From contig JANQGC010000093.1 in the NCBI GenBank assembly GCA_028277515.1, forward strand, positions 1 through 29,989: a DNA stretch of 29,989 nucleotides, given 5' to 3'. The notes under the pieces were generated by a model. The model did not search any database. It saw nothing but the letters and a program-made list of their open reading frames with translations, and had not been told where the DNA came from. The DNA is from Anaerolineae bacterium (GTDB lineage Bacteria > Chloroflexota > Anaerolineae > Promineifilales > Promineifilaceae). The position numbers and the translations under genes were made by a program. How positions within the stretch are numbered: position 1 is the first letter of the stretch; the number at the start of each line of letters is the position of its first letter. Positions 6,049 through 13,497 of this stretch are shown piece by piece.

Positions 6049-6490
6049 ATTCACCTTCCACAACATCAGGACCAGGACTACCCAGCAACATTTGAGGAAC
6101 AGCCTTCAAAATATCAGCATCAGAAACATCACCAATAGTTTTCCCATCAGGTAATAAACGTTCACGCGCAAATGACTGCTTAAATCCAATAAACTTTGCA
6201 GCAACACACTTAGCCTTGATGTCATGCTTCATAGCTACCGCAGCCTGTATCTTTGCAGACCTGAAATCTCCAGACTTTGATCTAAGAACTGGCCAGACCG
6301 ATCTGTAAACATCCCCACCGATCCTAAATTGCATCATCCAGGCAGCCTTCCCTTGATCGTTTAAGAAGCCATCACCTAAAACGACACCTCCAGCTTTTTG
6401 AATCTCGCGTATTGCCTCATTAATCGCGCTATCAGATGAACGAGAGGTCTTCCAATAGTTCACTTTCTCTGCAAATAATCCTTCATTCAT
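6041..6490 (-). CDS. Hypothetical phage protein
   Basis: The 149-residue product has a conserved-looking core: MMQFRIGGDVYRSVWPVL, then AAVAMKHDIKAKCVAAKFIG, then RLLPDGKTIGDV, and an acidic end (PGPDVVEGEYE). I have seen this core type in other phage/plasmid proteins but cannot name a function. Its ATG overlaps the upstream stop (ATGA), and its TGA overlaps the start of the 50-residue gene, so translation is coupled on both sides. It lies two genes downstream of the initiator-like protein, so a DNA-replication role is possible but unproven. Confidence 0.65.
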   Translation of the reverse strand: MNEGLFAEKVNYWKTSRSSDSAINEAIREIQKAGGVVLGDGFLNDQGKAAWMMQFRIGGDVYRSVWPVLRSKSGDFRSAKIQAAVAMKHDIKAKCVAAKFIGFKQSFARERLLPDGKTIGDVSDADILKAVPQMLLGSPGPDVVEGEYE

Positions 6491-6852
6491 TTAGGAGTAA
6501 TCCCCTTCATAACCGGATAGCCCAAACTCGCCCATCGGCCAACACGCTCAGCAAGCTCAGGCGGAAACCTCCACCGGCCACCGATTTTCACAGCACCATC
6601 AATATTGAATCGACCCACCATAACCGATAATGTTTTAGCCCTGACACCAAACTCCCTCGCGACATCAAACGGGCCAGGCCAGGTCATCATTCGTAAATCA
6701 TCAATATGAAATAAGTAACGAAAGGTAACTCCATCATCTAGCAATTGCTTCACTACTCTTAAATTTCCCCGCCGTGCGTGATACCGCAAATTACTAGGAT
6801 GAAATCCAGTTAGTTCAATCGCCTGTTGCCGATTCACATAATGCTGCTTCAT
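6487..6852 (-). CDS. Protein with two helix-turn-helix segments
   Basis: The 121-residue product starts MKQHYVNRQQAIELTGFHPS. Residues 6-35 (VNRQQAIELTGFHPSNLRYH) fit a MerR/excisionase-type winged helix-turn-helix, and a similar unit follows near DVAREFGVRAKTLSVMVGRF with a terminal wing GGRWRFPPE. It probably binds DNA as a regulator or excision factor. The ATG at 6852 has GAGAGG eight bases upstream. The ATG at 6858 and GTG at 6861 are in frame, but too close to that site. It follows the initiator-like gene directly and is translationally coupled to the 6041 gene. Confidence 0.7.
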   Translation of the reverse strand: MKQHYVNRQQAIELTGFHPSNLRYHARRGNLRVVKQLLDDGVTFRYLFHIDDLRMMTWPGPFDVAREFGVRAKTLSVMVGRFNIDGAVKIGGRWRFPPELAERVGRWASLGYPVMKGITPK

Positions 6853-6857
6853 CGTCA

Positions 6858-7484
6858 TCACCTCTCAACCATGCCCTTGACCTCACAATGCAACCTATAA
6901 CCCTCCAACTGACGCGCACTCAGCTCCCACAATCGTTCTACCCGCCATATCGCCAATCCAATCGACTGCTCTTCTCTCTCAGCCAACCAAACATGCATCC
7001 TAATAAACTCAGGACCACGTCGCACAATCTCTCGATTAGCAGCCAGCGATTCAGCCTTAGAACCATGAATACCCAACTCCTTGCACACTCCCAGAATTTG
7101 AGCATCAAGAACTTTTTCATCCTTATCTATAGTAGTATTACTACTACTAACTACTAGGGCTGAAAGGCGATTTTCTCGCCTTTCGGAGGCTGAAAGGCGA
7201 TTATTCCGCCTTTCAGGATCGTTGTGGAAAACCTGTGGATAACTTTGTACTTCAAATAATTTATTGCCATCCAACAATGCCCATTTTCGATAATCAAGGC
7301 GAACAACCAAACCCATCCCAAACAAGGCATTTAAAGCATCACCAACAGCATCCTTTCCATATCCAGTCCTGCTGACCAATCCTTTCCGACTGGCAGGACC
7401 AAACCAAAACAGCGCAACGAGAACAGACAATGGCGCGCCTTTCAACGCCCTTAATGTGATTTCCTTGTTTGGTTGCATTGACAT
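6858..7484 (-). CDS. Winged-helix replication-initiator-like protein with internal origin block
   Basis: The 208-residue protein has an N-terminal winged-helix region (LSVLVALFWFGPASRKGLVSRTGYGKDAVGDALNAL..GLV). Next is a polar linker containing a tandem repeat (PERRNNRLSA/SERRENRLSA) and a serine/threonine stretch. The C-terminal helical region is around GPEFIRMHVWLAEREEQSIG. This three-part arrangement, and its place as first gene of the early operon, recall phage initiators such as lambda O or DnaD-like proteins. That is inference, since no family match is certain. The linker DNA contains DnaA boxes, hairpin iterons and a triplet-rich stretch (7129-7242). An ATG at 7478 is an alternative start. 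Confidence 0.65.
   Translation of the reverse strand: MSMQPNKEITLRALKGAPLSVLVALFWFGPASRKGLVSRTGYGKDAVGDALNALFGMGLVVRLDYRKWALLDGNKLFEVQSYPQVFHNDPERRNNRLSASERRENRLSALVVSSSNTTIDKDEKVLDAQILGVCKELGIHGSKAESLAANREIVRRGPEFIRMHVWLAEREEQSIGLAIWRVERLWELSARQLEGYRLHCEVKGMVER
7129..7242. other. Origin-like block inside the initiator-like gene
   Basis: Within 114 bp there are two DnaA-box matches in the same orientation, TGTGGATAA (7234-7242, exact) and TGTGGAAAA (7223-7231, fits TTWTNCACA reversed), spaced 11 bp apart. Next to them are two 30-bp hairpin iterons (7158-7217) and then a TAG/TAC triplet-rich AT stretch (7129-7156) that could serve as an unwinding element. A further iteron half-site, CGCCTTTCA, lies at 7436-7444. 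The placement inside the initiator linker resembles lambda ori within the O gene. Confidence 0.6.
7158..7217. repeat. Two tandem 30-bp hairpin iterons
   Basis: The unit GGCTGAAAGGCGATT starts at about 7159 and again at 7189. Each unit is itself an inverted repeat: GAAAGGCGA/TCGCCTTTC (7162-7184, 5-base loop) and CTGAAAGGCG/CGCCTTTCAG (7190-7216, 7-base loop). On the minus strand the repeat encodes the decapeptide pair ERRNNRLSA/ERRENRLSA. Confidence 0.75.
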
Positions 7485-7507
7485 TCAACCCACTTTTTAA
7501 TTAAGAT
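7478..7507 (+). promoter_or_regulatory. Sigma-70-type promoter for the integrase
   Basis: TTGACA (7478-7483), an 18-bp spacer, then TAAGAT (7502-7507). It points toward the integrase. The -35 overlaps the first codons of the divergent initiator-like gene, so the two transcription units share this control region. Confidence 0.5.
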
Positions 7508-7508
7508 A

Positions 7509-7537
7509 GTGGCACTCCACAATCATCGAAGTGCCAC
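7509..7537. promoter_or_regulatory. Inverted repeat at the predicted integrase transcription start
   Basis: GTGGCACT (7509-7516) and AGTGCCAC (7530-7537) are perfect 8-bp arms with a 13-bp gap. They begin two bases after the -10 hexamer, so they cover the expected transcription start. Either a repressor operator controlling integration or a 5' leader hairpin is possible. Confidence 0.5.
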
Positions 7538-7596
7538 ATCTGACCCGGCAACAAGAACCGTACAACACAGTAATAATTCAAAAGGATATAATTGCC

Positions 7597-8613
7597 ATGA
7601 ATAACTTCACACGGTTTCTCAAGGGCACTCACAAACCAGGAACAATAGATCAGATCGCCACAATTTATATAAAAAACCAGGATCATCTATCGAGGCACAC
7701 ACGGCGCCGAATTTATTACAGTTTACGGAAGTTCAGTGAGTTTTTTAACAATGCAGAACTAAACACTCTAGGCAGAGCACAGTTAAGTGATTATTACGAC
7801 TCGCTTTGGGGTGGCTATGCACGAGACACCATCAGAACCATGATCGGAGACCTGAAGACTTTCGCCAAGTGGGCCAAGAAAAAAAAGCACATCAAAAAGA
7901 ATTTTGCTAAACATCTTAAATCCATCACACCAAGCCTAAGAACCACATTAAAGAGGATTGCAACCGATAACCAGGCTCAGAAACTAATCGGATATTTAAC
8001 CGATCAGCTCAAGCCGTTTATTTTTCGTGATTTATTTGGATTTTTAGTGTGTGAAGAAGAAAAGTTATCCCACAAGCAACTGAAGCTGTTAAGAGATCTG
8101 TTCGTTATCACATTCCTTTACGAAACAGGAGCACGCGTAGGAGAACTGGCAGCCCTAACCAGCAAATCAATGAACCAGGCACAGCAATTAGCCCGAGATG
8201 TATCTGTCATTGACGTTTACGGAAAAACTAAAAATAGAGTAAGCGAGCGCTATTACACAAACAAAACGGCCGAACTTTGGCGATTATGGTCTCACTACCG
8301 ACCAAACATTGCAACAGAGCCGGCCGTCATCGGCTGGTACTACTTCCACCCCCACAACCCCATGAAGCCACAGGGGATAAGCAATATGATCGCTCGCAGA
8401 TGCAAAGAAGCCGGCATTAAACCGTTCAGAGCCAACGCCCTAAGACATGCTAAAATCAGGCGCGGCCGGCAGCTAACCGATCTGGAACTAACATCAAAAC
8501 TGATCGGCCATAGCTCCATCAACACAACCAGACGCTACGACTATATTGACGACAATGAAATCGTTTATGCCACAAGAAAGACCGGACTAAAAAGAGACTT
8601 CTGGCGCGATTAG
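7597..8613 (+). CDS. int: Tyrosine recombinase (integrase)
   Basis: The 338-residue protein has an N-terminal core-binding SAM-like domain (about residues 20-110) and a catalytic domain. Visible active-site residues are Arg180 (ETGARVGEL), a lysine in the YGKTKN beta turn, Arg283 (NALRH), His305 (IGHSS) and the nucleophile Tyr314 (TTRRY). The histidine of the usual H-x-x-R box is Asn280 here. It should catalyse integration and excision between the phage and tRNA-Val att sites. The ATG at 7597 is chosen for AAAGGA upstream. A GTG at 7531 lies inside the inverted repeat and is less likely. The gene ends 5 bp before the att site. Confidence 0.92.
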   Translation: MNNFTRFLKGTHKPGTIDQIATIYIKNQDHLSRHTRRRIYYSLRKFSEFFNNAELNTLGRAQLSDYYDSLWGGYARDTIRTMIGDLKTFAKWAKKKKHIKKNFAKHLKSITPSLRTTLKRIATDNQAQKLIGYLTDQLKPFIFRDLFGFLVCEEEKLSHKQLKLLRDLFVITFLYETGARVGELAALTSKSMNQAQQLARDVSVIDVYGKTKNRVSERYYTNKTAELWRLWSHYRPNIATEPAVIGWYYFHPHNPMKPQGISNMIARRCKEAGIKPFRANALRHAKIRRGRQLTDLELTSKLIGHSSINTTRRYDYIDDNEIVYATRKTGLKRDFWRD

Positions 8614-8618
8614 ATCCG

Positions 8619-8664
8619 TACGTTGACATCGTAGAGGTCACAAGTTCGAGTCTTGTACCGCCCA
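8619..8664 (+). other. attR: 3' half of tRNA-Val(GAC)
   Basis: The sequence reads, in order, an anticodon stem remnant, the loop TTGACAT (anticodon GAC), CGTAG, variable bases AGGTC, a perfect T-arm ACAAG-TTCGAGT-CTTGT, the acceptor strand ACCGCCC and discriminator A. No D-arm or 5' acceptor precedes it, since the integrase gene does. Together with the tRNA-type terminator just downstream, this is the displaced 3' end left by site-specific integration. The intact tRNA should begin GGGCGGT and lie left of the window. Confidence 0.85.
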
Positions 8665-8670
8665 CAAGGA

Positions 8671-8696
8671 ACAGCCGCATCATGCGGCTGTTTTTG
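8671..8696 (+). terminator. Intrinsic terminator of the disrupted tRNA-Val locus
   Basis: ACAGCCGCA and TGCGGCTGT form a 9-bp stem with a 3-base loop, followed by TTTTTGTTT. It lies 6 bases after the tRNA fragment and would now terminate integrase transcription. Confidence 0.85.
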
Positions 8697-8712
8697 TTTC
8701 TCAAGGATCTTT

Positions 8713-9897
8713 CTAACTGGTTTGTTTAATGTCAACCAGTTTAATGCTGGGTTTTTCCGTCGGGTTAAACTCAGGGTCATGCCAGCGTGTGAACCGGGTA
8801 AATAAGGGAGCGATTCGCCAACCGAGTCGTATGATCCAGGGGGATCGTGTCCGATAAGCGAAACGTGCCAGGCGGGTGCGAATGTCCAACTGCTTGAACA
8901 GCGGATCGGCCAGCAGCCGGTCACGATATGATCTAAAACTAAAGTCTTGTGCTGCATAAGCATCGTTGATTTCGTCAGCGGCGACTTTGCCATAACCTAA
9001 GGCGAATGAAATGCCTTCACCGAATAGAGGATCAGCTCCAGCGGCGTCACCAACCAGGAGAACGCGGGGAATGGCAAAACGGCCGTCACGGCTCCACCAG
9101 CGAATTGGATGTCCTTTCAGCTTGTAATCATTGAGGTCTCGATCCCGCTCAGCCATGGAATCAGTGAGTACCTGTTTAAGATCAGCTTTATCCCTCTCCG
9201 GTCGTGCCCGGCTGTCAAAAAGTCCACGATTCATAAAAGCTTTGCCTTTAACATAACTGGGAAAGTCCCAATAGTAGCCTTGTAAACCATCGTCCATATG
9301 GGTGAAATCAAAAATGGCCACACCATCTTTGAACTCCGGCTGGACGCGCGGATCTTCAGGGGTTAATACCTCCATCAAACGGGCTACGCGTGAATCATCA
9401 TCCCATTTGAGACGGCGCCGTACAAAACTGCGCGAACCATCGGCCGCAACAACGACCTGGGCATAGAATACCGCCTTTTTAGTTTTTACTTCAACGAAAT
9501 CCTCTTGTACAGAGATGTCGGTTACCGCTTCACCCTGGCGGACACGAACCCCCAGCTCTTCGGCCGTGCGTACTAACCAATGGTCAAATTCATCGCGACG
9601 CGTGATACGGAAAACCGGATTGCCATAAAGAGAATAACTTTTATCCTCGTAAACCAACCGGACCTCGCGGACCTTAAAGTGGGCGGGTTCAAAAGATAAT
9701 CCAAGACGAGCCAGGATATTAGTACCCATATGAAGAACCCCACCGCCGCACAATTTTTCACGAGGATGCACCTCCTTTTCCAGAATCACGATGCGTGAGG
9801 CCCAGGAGGGATCGCTTTTTACGAGATGCAAGGCTGTAGAAGTGCCCGATGGTCCGGAGCCGATGATCAGGACATCTACCTTTTCGATACTTGTCAT
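8713..9897 (-). CDS. Geranylgeranyl-reductase-family FAD oxidoreductase
   Basis: The 394-residue protein has an N-terminal FAD dinucleotide fold (VLIIGSGPSGTSTALHL), a KLCGGG segment typical of the geranylgeranyl reductase group, and a second FAD motif LVGDAAGADPLFGEGIS. Family members reduce isoprenoid double bonds in chlorophyll, archaeal lipids or quinones, and many bacterial ones remain uncharacterised. The ATG at 9897 is the natural start. Immediately upstream sit two copies of the AAGTGAC-N-GTCACTT operator, 47 bp apart, shared with the alcohol dehydrogenase at 24827-25846. Expression is therefore probably controlled by a dimeric repressor or activator not encoded in this window. It is separate from the prophage, beginning its 3' end 49 bp after attR. 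Confidence 0.85.
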   Translation of the reverse strand: MTSIEKVDVLIIGSGPSGTSTALHLVKSDPSWASRIVILEKEVHPREKLCGGGVLHMGTNILARLGLSFEPAHFKVREVRLVYEDKSYSLYGNPVFRITRRDEFDHWLVRTAEELGVRVRQGEAVTDISVQEDFVEVKTKKAVFYAQVVVAADGSRSFVRRRLKWDDDSRVARLMEVLTPEDPRVQPEFKDGVAIFDFTHMDDGLQGYYWDFPSYVKGKAFMNRGLFDSRARPERDKADLKQVLTDSMAERDRDLNDYKLKGHPIRWWSRDGRFAIPRVLLVGDAAGADPLFGEGISFALGYGKVAADEINDAYAAQDFSFRSYRDRLLADPLFKQLDIRTRLARFAYRTRSPWIIRLGWRIAPLFTRFTRWHDPEFNPTEKPSIKLVDIKQTS

Positions 9898-9921
9898 AAA
9901 TAATCAATCCTATAAGCAATG

Positions 9922-9936
9922 AAGTGACAGTCACTT
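9922..9936. promoter_or_regulatory. Operator palindrome, copy 1
   Basis: AAGTGACAGTCACTT, perfect 7-bp arms around a central A, 25 bases upstream of the flavoprotein start. The same word is at 25862. Confidence 0.75.
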
Positions 9937-9967
9937 AATTACCTGAATTGTCACTCAAAAAATGACC

Positions 9968-9984
9968 AAAGTGACTGTCACTTT
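9968..9984. promoter_or_regulatory. Operator palindrome, copy 2
   Basis: AAAGTGACTGTCACTTT, perfect 8-bp arms around a central T. Its centre is 47 bp from copy 1. The half-site TGTCACT also appears between the two copies near 9949. The pair would bracket the promoter of the flavoprotein gene. Confidence 0.75.
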
Positions 9985-10015
9985 ATCACATAATGATAAA
10001 AATGACGTCCCCAAT

Positions 10016-10036
10016 TAAAGAGGCTGCCACCTCTAA
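10016..10036 (-). terminator. Weak terminator-like hairpin after the amidase gene
   Basis: On the minus strand AGAGG pairs with CCTCT around a 6-base loop and is followed by TTTAATT. The stem is short, so termination is plausible but not certain. Confidence 0.35.
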
Positions 10037-10059
10037 GGAGATTTCTTTAATTATTTCGC

Positions 10060-12318
10060 TTAGTCAGCAATAATGATGGGAAGAATTATAGCATGTGATA
10101 AAGAGACCGCCTGTTCGCTGCTCGTATCCGGCGTTTGGTGGGCGGTTTCTAAATTGCCCAACGTGTCTGTCGCCTGGCTGCGGAAAGCGTAAACGCCATC
10201 AGGAGCAGGAGGATTGAAAAAGGCCGATGTCTGGGTGACGTTGTCTAGCCAGGTTTGCCAGCCGGTCCCCTGGCTACCCTCTTGAAGATATTCAATTGTA
10301 TAATCCTGGACTTCGGACAACTCATCTTCCCCCTGCCAGGTAAGAAGATATTGATTATTCCATTTCAGCCAAAGCGGTTGGTTGATTGATGATTCCGGGG
10401 GCTGGGTGTCAATCCCAAACCGGACTGGAAGAGATGCATAACTGCTCCCGTCTTCGGTCGATAGGATCACCCGCCAGTAGAGAGCCGCATAATCCTGGTC
10501 AAAACGATGGGGAACGCTTTCAATAAGGGAGGGCCATTCCTTATTGCTAATTAGTTTTTGGAAATCTGCATCTGTGGCTACTTGAAACGTTGTTTTAGCA
10601 ACTTTTTCCGGATGCTCAATCGTCCAGTCAAAGGTTATTTCACGTTGGGTAAACCAGCTACCATCCGTTGGGGATTGAAGGACGGCCGAGGGAATGGTTT
10701 CTAACTTTAATAAGCGAAGCGCATCAAACCATACGCCAAGCCTACTGTCCGTTGTTGTTAAATCTGTGAGACGAATGACATTGCCGGTGCCGGCGCGCAG
10801 ATCAAACTCTCCAAGAGGCATCCATAGTCCGACATGTGTGTTCTGATCAGCCGTCAGATTGCTGCTGCCGTGTGCATGTTGAATCAGGTAAGCTGCTCCC
10901 CCCGTTTCAGGAGCGCCTGTATTGCAATAGGGGATATGGGCATCAATTTGGTAACGGCCGTCAACCGGCACATTCGGCTGCCATTCACCCCAGTTCGTGG
11001 AGCTTGTTGGCTCCGTTGTAGACCAGGTATACCAGGCATGTGTGTTATGGCCGCATTGCAAAGATGCTGTGTACCAGTTGGCATTACTCCTGGAAAAAGC
11101 ATTGCTGAGTTCATCAACATATATGTAGGGAGTCGTGAGACCAATACGCGCTGCTACCTCATCCCTGATGGTTGGAAGCATGGTGTGTCCATGATTTCCG
11201 GGGCACTGTGTTGTGCCTTCAACATCCCGGTGGCCCATCAGATTAGGAAGCCCGTAAGCTACGTTTGGCAAGACATCACTGGCATCAAAAACATCAATGC
11301 CCTTTTGGTCCGCTTTCCAGGCAAATAAATCAATGGCCGCTTCCACCATTGCTTGTGGTGGATCAATGACTGAGTATGTACCCATCAGGGCTAGGGCCAT
11401 GCTGCCAACATTCGCCTGTCGTGCATGGATACCCACGACATCATCACCCCCCAGGTGTCCTTCAAATAAGGTGCCATCGGTGTCGACCAGGAAGTTGTAA
11501 CCAATATCACCCCATCCTCTTGTTATTGTGTGATAAGCCCAAATAGCGCGCAGTAATGCGGCGGGATCACCATTACTGCTGGAGACAGTATGGTGCAAAA
11601 TGAGATGGGTGACCGGATGGTATTCCAGCCCTTCCGTGTAATTACATCGCGGATCGGTACACCACACGTCACGGCTGATCACAAACGGTTTTGGGTGTTT
11701 TGCTGGTGTATTATCCTCCAATGGCTGTTCCGCTTTTTGCTGAGCATCCAGGGTTTTTTGTTGGTTGATCATCTCTTGTACGGAAGGACCCTGAGTAGAA
11801 TCAATAAAAATGAGCTGTAATTCTTCTAGTATGGGATCGGCCGAAGATAGTTGGCGATCAAAAATGATGCGGACCTGCAAAAATTGGTGCCGGCCGTCCT
11901 CAGCCGGAACAGCAAGCATGTCACCCACAATATCGTCATCCTCATCCCGGTTCCAATCCGGTGAAGGTTCGATGGACTGCCAGGCGCTCCAATCGCTTCC
12001 ATCGAGACCTGTACGCAGGGATATTTCAATGGCAGTTCCGGCCGGAATATCCGCCATCCATTGAGAAGCGACAGCGTTGAAGGCTATTGGGGCTTGAATT
12101 GGGAGGGATGTATAAGTGTAGTGATTGTACCCACTGTTCGTGGTAATGCCTTCTTTGGTCTTTAAAAGTCCATCATGATCTTGGGTCAGTAAATGATCTG
12201 AGTTAAGTATTAGTTCATCAATTTGGATTTGTGATTCATCAGAGCTTACATTTGCTATTGGAATTATTAGGCTCAGAATCATTGAGAAACCTAACAATGT
12301 CAGGGTTCGATAATTCAT
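10060..12318 (-). CDS. Secreted N-acetylmuramoyl-L-alanine amidase (PGRP/Amidase_2) with accessory beta domains
   Basis: The 752-residue protein starts with a signal peptide (MNYRTLTLLGFSMILSLIIP). A beta domain of about 170 residues follows, and then a PGRP/Amidase_2 domain at about residues 210-395 with the zinc ligands His242 or His243 (LILHHTV), His363 (MGHRDVEG) and Cys372 (TTQCPG). After it comes a golvesin/CBM-like domain (NWYTASLQCG...LWMPLGEFDLRAG...VWFDALRLL) and a fibronectin-type tail. It should cleave the amide bond between MurNAc and the stem peptide, outside the membrane. The ATG at 12318 has GGAG at good spacing and places the signal peptide at the N-terminus. GTG at 12384 would bury it. 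Confidence 0.85.
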   Translation of the reverse strand: MNYRTLTLLGFSMILSLIIPIANVSSDESQIQIDELILNSDHLLTQDHDGLLKTKEGITTNSGYNHYTYTSLPIQAPIAFNAVASQWMADIPAGTAIEISLRTGLDGSDWSAWQSIEPSPDWNRDEDDDIVGDMLAVPAEDGRHQFLQVRIIFDRQLSSADPILEELQLIFIDSTQGPSVQEMINQQKTLDAQQKAEQPLEDNTPAKHPKPFVISRDVWCTDPRCNYTEGLEYHPVTHLILHHTVSSSNGDPAALLRAIWAYHTITRGWGDIGYNFLVDTDGTLFEGHLGGDDVVGIHARQANVGSMALALMGTYSVIDPPQAMVEAAIDLFAWKADQKGIDVFDASDVLPNVAYGLPNLMGHRDVEGTTQCPGNHGHTMLPTIRDEVAARIGLTTPYIYVDELSNAFSRSNANWYTASLQCGHNTHAWYTWSTTEPTSSTNWGEWQPNVPVDGRYQIDAHIPYCNTGAPETGGAAYLIQHAHGSSNLTADQNTHVGLWMPLGEFDLRAGTGNVIRLTDLTTTDSRLGVWFDALRLLKLETIPSAVLQSPTDGSWFTQREITFDWTIEHPEKVAKTTFQVATDADFQKLISNKEWPSLIESVPHRFDQDYAALYWRVILSTEDGSSYASLPVRFGIDTQPPESSINQPLWLKWNNQYLLTWQGEDELSEVQDYTIEYLQEGSQGTGWQTWLDNVTQTSAFFNPPAPDGVYAFRSQATDTLGNLETAHQTPDTSSEQAVSLSHAIILPIIIAD

Positions 12319-12471
12319 AAGTGAGCTCCAGCGTGATAAGAATTGCCCTTGAGGGGGAAGCTGTTGCCGGATAAAGGCAATCACGCATAGAAACAGATTG
12401 TAACATAATCGTTTTTGGATTTTTGTGAAAATTGAGAAAAAGTTACTTGCCGGCGCGCCGTTGACCTGTTG

Positions 12472-13467
12472 CTAATAACCAATGGTGAGGTCCACTTTAT
12501 TCGATTGTTTATCATTATCCTTTATAGCATTCAACAATCGAGCGAGATGAACCATTCGCAACTGTTGGGTTTTATCGGAATCGCCACCCCGATGGGGACT
12601 CATCACTACATTTTCCAATTCATGAAAGGGATAATTTCCGACGGGCGTATTTTCACGGTCCGTCTCTTCGTTGGGATAGTTGTACCAGACATCAATTCCG
12701 GCGGCATAAAGCTGCTTTGTCTTAAGCGCATGATATAGCGCGGCCTCGTTTACAATCGGACCCCGTCCGATGTTAATCAATATGGCATTATCGGGGAGCA
12801 GGGCGAGTTCTTTTTCCGTGATCAGGTTATCTGTTTCCGAGGTCAAGGGTAGGCAGATCATCAGGAAATCGGCTCGCGGTAAAAGCCGCTCGAATGCTTG
12901 CGGTGGGTGAATTTCAGATGTTACGTCATCTGAAGTTTGCTGAGGTTTCCGCTTTGTGGCAATTACATTCATTCCAAAGGCGTTGCAGATTTTGGCCACA
13001 TGCTTTCCAATGGTTCCATATCCGAGGATGAGAATAGTTTTCCCCATTAGTAGTTGGGCAGGTCCGGGTCTTTTGTAGCGCAAGGTCCAATCATGCTCGC
13101 GCAGTTTTTGATCATAAGGGATGATGAACTTCGCAGCGGCCAATAACAGAGCAACGGCAGTTTCGGCCGTTGGCGCCACGTTATGATGCAAGTTATGAAC
13201 TGAGATTTGCGGATATTCGCGGAGTAACTCTCGTGTTTCCGGCGGAACGCCAACCCAGGGGATGATTAATATGTGCAGATTGGGACTGGCGGAAACCTGA
13301 TGGCGGCTCGGCCGTCCACCAACCAGCACATGATAATCAGGATCTTCCCCAATATCTTCCCCAACGGTGACGGATATGCCGCTATTAAGCTGATCTTTTA
13401 AATGGCTAATCGATTGTGGATCATAATCATATAAAAGATGAACTTTCAGATCGGTATTGTCACTCAC
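12472..13467 (-). CDS. D-isomer-specific 2-hydroxyacid dehydrogenase
   Basis: The 331-residue protein has the NAD-binding Rossmann motif ILILGYGTIGKHV and the family's catalytic signature: Arg in INIGRGPIVNE, an acidic residue after GIDVWYNYPNEE, and His in SPHRGG. It would interconvert 2-oxo and D-2-hydroxy acids with NAD(P)H. The substrate cannot be told from sequence, and relatives include glyoxylate, phosphoglycerate and phosphite enzymes. It starts with GTG, preceded by AAGGA. It lies two bases after the out-of-frame end of the deleted crotonase and is probably transcribed with it and the CPBP-like gene. Confidence 0.85.
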   Translation of the reverse strand: MSDNTDLKVHLLYDYDPQSISHLKDQLNSGISVTVGEDIGEDPDYHVLVGGRPSRHQVSASPNLHILIIPWVGVPPETRELLREYPQISVHNLHHNVAPTAETAVALLLAAAKFIIPYDQKLREHDWTLRYKRPGPAQLLMGKTILILGYGTIGKHVAKICNAFGMNVIATKRKPQQTSDDVTSEIHPPQAFERLLPRADFLMICLPLTSETDNLITEKELALLPDNAILINIGRGPIVNEAALYHALKTKQLYAAGIDVWYNYPNEETDRENTPVGNYPFHELENVVMSPHRGGDSDKTQQLRMVHLARLLNAIKDNDKQSNKVDLTIGY

Positions 13468-13497
13468 TTCTATTGAATTTCCTTATAAATGATTAAA

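Larger units (their letters stand above)
1..8664. mobile_element. Right-hand part of an integrated phage-like element
   Basis: The element enters from the left edge and ends at a partial tRNA-Val. What is seen: a tail-type structural gene; a convergent operon of small, overlapping genes with phage-like content (DEDDh exonuclease, DUF7694-like protein, HTH proteins, initiator-like protein with an origin-like block); and a tyrosine recombinase whose stop codon lies 5 bp from a tRNA 3' half. The layout, with late genes rightward, early genes leftward and the integrase at one end beside the att site, is that of a temperate phage or phage-derived island. Capsid, terminase and the left att site are not in the window. 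No CI-type repressor is obvious. Confidence 0.85.

Noticed and set aside
1606..7500. The string AACCCACT at 1608, 2798 and 7488 as a regulatory repeat
   Set aside because: Two copies are explained by the shared gene-end sequence of the PP-loop and exonuclease genes. The third is only about eight bases and may be chance.
10834..11328. 164-residue open frame on the plus strand
   Set aside because: It is antisense to the amidase PGRP domain, whose zinc ligands and domain order are intact, and it has no ribosome binding site or recognisable domain.
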